Below are positions 12,769-15,977 of a stretch of 15,977 bases of DNA, one piece after another. The translations under genes were made by a program, and so were the position numbers. The number at the start of each line of letters is the position of its first letter. The stretch's first letter is position 1. This DNA is from Planctomycetota bacterium (GTDB lineage Bacteria > Planctomycetota > Planctomycetia > Pirellulales > Pirellulaceae), in contig JAJSAJ010000285.1 in assembly GCA_024274855.1 (NCBI GenBank), positions 1 through 15,977 of the forward strand. Direction: 5' to 3'. The notes under the pieces were generated by a model that saw nothing but the letters and a program-made list of their open reading frames with translations, did no database searches and had not been told where the DNA came from.

Positions 12769-15672
12769 TCAGTGTGCAGCCGGTGTGGCCGCCGAGCGAA
12801 ACAGTGCGCGAATGGCACGCGGTTTGACTCGTGTTGCTGGTTCGAACGCCTCGGAATGCATATAATCGAGTAGGCTGTGGCGCAATTGTCTTGCCACGAT
12901 GCGATGTGGCAAATCCGTGGCAAGGTCCATGCTGCAGACCATCAATCGGCCACCCGATACGTTCGCTTCGAACAGCAGCCCCAAACGGCGACTCTTGAAC
13001 CATGTATCGATTGGTTGGACTGCCGGACGCAGCTGGGGCGGCAGGTTGTCGAGTATCATTGCGGCCGAGCCATGCACCAACTCCCACCATTGCCAATTGG
13101 TGTGGTATTCCGTCGGGAACTCGGCGAATACCGGGTGGTTCGGGTTGCAGAGAATGCCCAACGTATGAGGCGCTTGGCCTCGAGTCCATGCGGTGTTCCA
13201 GAAGACCGAGGAAAACCCGATCGCCACATCGCTGTTGACCGCTTGAGTGTTCGCCAGCAGCAACACTTTTCCTCCCTGTTGTAACTTCTTTTCAGCGGCC
13301 GAATCGAGTTTGCTGACAATCAGAACGTCGTTTGGCGGATCGGTTCCAACGGTGTTCGGATAGACCCAGAGGCTCCAATCATTTTCGATCGTTGTCTCTT
13401 GGATTCCGACGACCAATCGATAGCTGGCTGGGGCATCGAGTCTGTCTAGGGTTAGTGCAACGCGGCCGGCTGCGTGATTGCTGCCAACGGGTATATCGCG
13501 GCGCGTGAAATCCCCTTCGGCCCGGGTTCGGCCGTTCGCGTCGACCAGCTTCCAGTAGACCGTACTGCCTTGCAAGGGTGCCGGTCCGTAGTGTGCGATT
13601 TCAACGTCAGCGATCAGCGTCTCGGACCGTGTCCATGTCCGCTTGTCCATGCGCGCCAGCGGGACCGTCACGCCGCAAAACCGTCGATATTCTTGGGAGG
13701 AGACGTAAGGTTTGGGATCCCAAAATGGATCGACAACACCAACCAGCGCCGTCCCCTGACCTGGGAAATCGTGAAGGTCCAGCAGTTGGAATCCTCCGAA
13801 TCCCGGCGTGCGCAGAGCGGCCTCGATCTCCGCTTTGTAGCAGAGTGTCTGGAGTTTACCGGACGCCATGACAAACTGGTCAGCCTGATCGCCCATGTGG
13901 TTATCGTTCAGGAAGTCGCGGAAGATCTCGAAGTTTCTGGCTTTCAGCAGGCCACGGTACTTGGGAATCTCCTTGAAATTGGGATAGACGCACCATTGGC
14001 CGATTTCATGGCTGATTGTCGGTTTGGTTGCGTGAGCGTGGACGAAGTCCCGATAGTCGAAACGCGTCTCGGGTTGCTTTGCATTGATCAGGGAGCGGAG
14101 GCCGGCACCCCACTGTTGGATTCGAGGCTTGGGCGTGTTGTGGTAGTCGCTTTCTGTAATCAGCGGCCAGCCACCGGCACTCGTATGAAGACAGCGAGGG
14201 TCCTCTTTCTTCCAGTATGTGCACCATTTTCTCAAGAACTTGGCCCCTCGCTCAGGTCCCCCCGGTTCGTTGCCGTAGGCCATCAGAACGAATGAAGGGT
14301 GGTTTCCGTAGGCAGCGCGAATGCGGCGTCCCTCGTCGTACAGCCAGCTATCGATCGGTTCTCCATTGCCGATGCGCGTCCATGCACCGCATTCAACCTG
14401 GTAGTAGAATCCCAATTGATCGGCCGCCGTAAAGGCCGCCTCGGGAGGGCACCAGGAATGAAATCGAATGTGATTCAGGCCATACTGTTTGCAGACACGT
14501 ATGATGCGTTTCCAAGAACCAACGTCTGTGGGCGGGTAGCCGGTCAACGGGAAGATACAACATTCGAGTGTCCCGCGAAAAAACACTTTTCGCCCATTGA
14601 TGGTGAATTGGGTACCGTCGATGCCCAGCTCTCGGAGGCCGAACGTTGTGGTTCGCGAATCGTGAAACCGGCATTCACGATCCCGACCGTCGAGTCGAAC
14701 GGTTAACGAATAAAGAACCGGTGTAAATTCGTTCCATAAGGCTCTTTGTTCACCGAGTGGAAATTCAGCTTCGAATCGCTTGCCACCGACGGACCATGCA
14801 ACCGGGACTTCGATCGCCTCTGGCTGATACCTGTCGGGTTTGCCGATACAGGTTGCCGAGATGGTCAGCTTACCACTCCCCGCACCGCCCGTTCGATTGT
14901 CGATACGGCCACGGACTGTGATGCTCGCTGTCTCCGGATGGGGAAAGACCTGCAGATCGCCAATCCATACTCGGTCCGTGCAACGTAGTTCCAATCGACC
15001 GGTAATTCCATTCCAATTGGACTGAGTGTGGTCGGTGACACTGTGGGCATTGAGACCGACCGCAATGCGTATCCGATTGTCAATTCGGATTGTGATGCGA
15101 TGGCGGTTCGTCTTGCGAGCTCCGGGGACCAGGAACTGAGTCAGGTCGAATTGATGGGCCGCACCAAGGGAATTGCAGGTGCCGATTTCGTGGTCGTCGA
15201 CCCATACTCGTGTCTCCCAATGAGGACGTTCCAGATAGAGCATGATACGGCGGCCGAACCAGTCGGATGGGGGCGTAACGGATCGCTGGTACCAGGCGAC
15301 TCCCACATAGTGCTTGTCAGGTTGCAGCCAGAACGGCACTTTCACGTGTCCAGTGCGGCGGTAAGGTTCGTACCGTGGGTCTGTGAACCATGATCGGTCG
15401 ACAACTTGTCCCGTCCAGGAAGTATCGATCGATACGTCATTGCCGAATCCTTGTTCCTGGAGCGAACCAGGCAAATGAATCTTGTCCGGAAGGTGCCGTG
15501 CATGCCAGCGTTCTGCCACGCCTACGTCAGTGGGGTCCAAGCGAAATGCCCACTGGCCGGCCAGATCAACCGGCGGCTCGACTCCAAAAGCGTTTGTGAC
15601 CAGGGCCAACGCAAGACCGGTTGCGAGGGTAGCAATTCGCTGGATGTTGCTTGAGTATTGTAAGTTCGGCAT
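12769..15672 (-). CDS. Secreted glycoside hydrolase family 2 enzyme
   Basis: 967-residue exported GH2-type glycosidase (beta-galactosidase/beta-glucuronidase/beta-mannosidase superfamily). ATG at 15672 is preceded by GAAGG at good spacing; a TTG upstream at 15696 is less likely. Signal peptide about 1-30 (ATLATGLALALVTNAFG). Order of domains: sugar-binding jelly roll (about 35-235, with LAGQWAFRLD, WYQRSVTPP, WETRVWVDDHEIG), an Ig-like sandwich (about 236-345), then the TIM barrel from GLRELGIDGTQFTINGRKVF. Catalytic acid/base is Glu469 in AYGNEPGG; the likely nucleophile is Glu556 in ISHEIGQW. HIRFHSWCPP (401-410) is the usual barrel strand. About 780-940 is an extra C-terminal alpha/beta region (DVLIVSKLDSAAEKKLQQGGKVLLL) resembling a glutamine-amidotransferase-like fold. 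Substrate cannot be fixed from sequence; the nearby sulfatase and galactonate-dehydratase-like gene make a galactan plausible. Confidence 0.92.
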   Translation of the reverse strand: MPNLQYSSNIQRIATLATGLALALVTNAFGVEPPVDLAGQWAFRLDPTDVGVAERWHARHLPDKIHLPGSLQEQGFGNDVSIDTSWTGQVVDRSWFTDPRYEPYRRTGHVKVPFWLQPDKHYVGVAWYQRSVTPPSDWFGRRIMLYLERPHWETRVWVDDHEIGTCNSLGAAHQFDLTQFLVPGARKTNRHRITIRIDNRIRIAVGLNAHSVTDHTQSNWNGITGRLELRCTDRVWIGDLQVFPHPETASITVRGRIDNRTGGAGSGKLTISATCIGKPDRYQPEAIEVPVAWSVGGKRFEAEFPLGEQRALWNEFTPVLYSLTVRLDGRDRECRFHDSRTTTFGLRELGIDGTQFTINGRKVFFRGTLECCIFPLTGYPPTDVGSWKRIIRVCKQYGLNHIRFHSWCPPEAAFTAADQLGFYYQVECGAWTRIGNGEPIDSWLYDEGRRIRAAYGNHPSFVLMAYGNEPGGPERGAKFLRKWCTYWKKEDPRCLHTSAGGWPLITESDYHNTPKPRIQQWGAGLRSLINAKQPETRFDYRDFVHAHATKPTISHEIGQWCVYPNFKEIPKYRGLLKARNFEIFRDFLNDNHMGDQADQFVMASGKLQTLCYKAEIEAALRTPGFGGFQLLDLHDFPGQGTALVGVVDPFWDPKPYVSSQEYRRFCGVTVPLARMDKRTWTRSETLIADVEIAHYGPAPLQGSTVYWKLVDANGRTRAEGDFTRRDIPVGSNHAAGRVALTLDRLDAPASYRLVVGIQETTIENDWSLWVYPNTVGTDPPNDVLIVSKLDSAAEKKLQQGGKVLLLANTQAVNSDVAIGFSSVFWNTAWTRGQAPHTLGILCNPNHPVFAEFPTEYHTNWQWWELVHGSAAMILDNLPPQLRPAVQPIDTWFKSRRLGLLFEANVSGGRLMVCSMDLATDLPHRIVARQLRHSLLDYMHSEAFEPATRVKPRAIRALFRSAATPAAH

Positions 15673-15743
15673 CGGGGCACCTTCTTGGCAATGCAAAGAC
15701 TCTGGGACATGACGTCGTCCGCTTTTGATCGGGAAGACCGGAT

Positions 15744-15779
15744 GATCGAGAAGACAGTGTAGATCGAGAAGACAGTGTA
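15744..15779. repeat. 18-bp tandem duplication in GH2 leader
   Basis: Two exact copies of gatcgagaagacagtgta lie end to end (15744-15761, 15762-15779), with a degenerate relative (gatcgggaagaccg) at 15727-15740. On the minus strand each copy carries TACACT, a possible -10 box. TTTGCA, at 15803-15798 on the minus strand, lies 18 bp from the first TACACT and could act as a -35. The array sits 72-107 nt upstream of the GH2 start. Confidence 0.75.
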
Positions 15780-15797
15780 GATTACCGAAGTGCGAAA

Positions 15798-15977
15798 TGC
15801 AAAAACCGGTAACTGTCTAGCCGTCTGCAGTTGGACTTGTATTTCGCTGCTGTTTTTTCGGCTGATCGACCCCAACGGCCTTGTGCCGTTGGTGAGCGAG
15901 TCTATTGAGCTAAGGCCGGCATGTCATGCCGACGGCCGCTCCCTCCCCGCCGCCAAAGGCGGCGGGGAGGGAGCGGA
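15798..15977 (-). repeat. Structured ~180-bp repeat, copy B (window-truncated)
   Basis: Inverted partner of 2186-2364. The well-conserved core is 15813-15977 (157 of 165 bases identical); the extension to TTTGCA (15798-15812) is weaker and has one extra base. It contains the same three hairpins. The 19-bp stem (15936-15954 / 15958-15976) is again perfect although one base pair differs from copy A. The window ends exactly at the outer side of this stem, so more of the element may lie beyond. Copy B is just upstream of the GH2 gene and may contribute to its promoter. Confidence 0.85.

Overview
The window most resembles a chromosomal stretch from a planctomycete (Pirellulaceae / Rhodopirellula type). 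This is inferred from gene content: a secreted sulfatase with C-terminal HEAT-like repeats, a Ser-rich multi-EF-hand secreted protein, a glycerophosphodiesterase fused to an acetyl-xylan-esterase-like hydrolase, a large secreted GH2 glycosidase and a Tat-exported aldo/keto reductase. Genes are loosely packed, change strand often, and have long intergenic gaps containing repeats.

Layout, left to right. 1-307: no supported gene; a 9-bp tandem repeat lies at the very edge. 308-1861 (-): secreted EF-hand protein. 1862-2591: long gap holding one copy (A) of a structured ~180-bp repeat and a candidate promoter. 2592-4508 (+): sulfatase with HEAT-like tail. 4527-7224 (-): a co-directional group, rtcB RNA ligase, then a TusE/DsrC-like protein, a possible 49-residue membrane peptide, and a DsrE-family protein. 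7225-7779: divergent gap with inverted repeats and a terminator-like hairpin. 7780-10144 (+): galactonate-dehydratase-like enolase-superfamily enzyme and Tat-type aldo/keto reductase, closed by a good intrinsic terminator at 10168-10201. 10291-12687 (+): glycerophosphodiesterase/esterase fusion. 12769-15672 (-): GH2 glycosidase. 15673-15977: leader with an 18-bp tandem duplication, then the second, inverted copy (B) of the structured repeat, cut by the window end.

Functionally there are two themes. One is degradation of sulfated and perhaps acylated polysaccharide outside the cytoplasm (sulfatase, GH2 enzyme, esterase fusion, AKR), with the dehydratase handling an aldonic acid in the cytoplasm. 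The other is sulfur relay and RNA repair (DsrE-family, TusE/DsrC-like with only the C-terminal cysteine, RtcB).

The most interesting non-coding signals are (i) the inverted ~180-bp repeat pair bracketing about 13.4 kb, whose perfect 19-bp hairpin shows a compensatory base-pair change between copies, and (ii) an identical 32-bp sequence present twice, each time on the same strand as the next gene and 57-58 nt ahead of its start codon. I did not find a recognisable defence system, CRISPR array, tRNA, rRNA or transposase gene.
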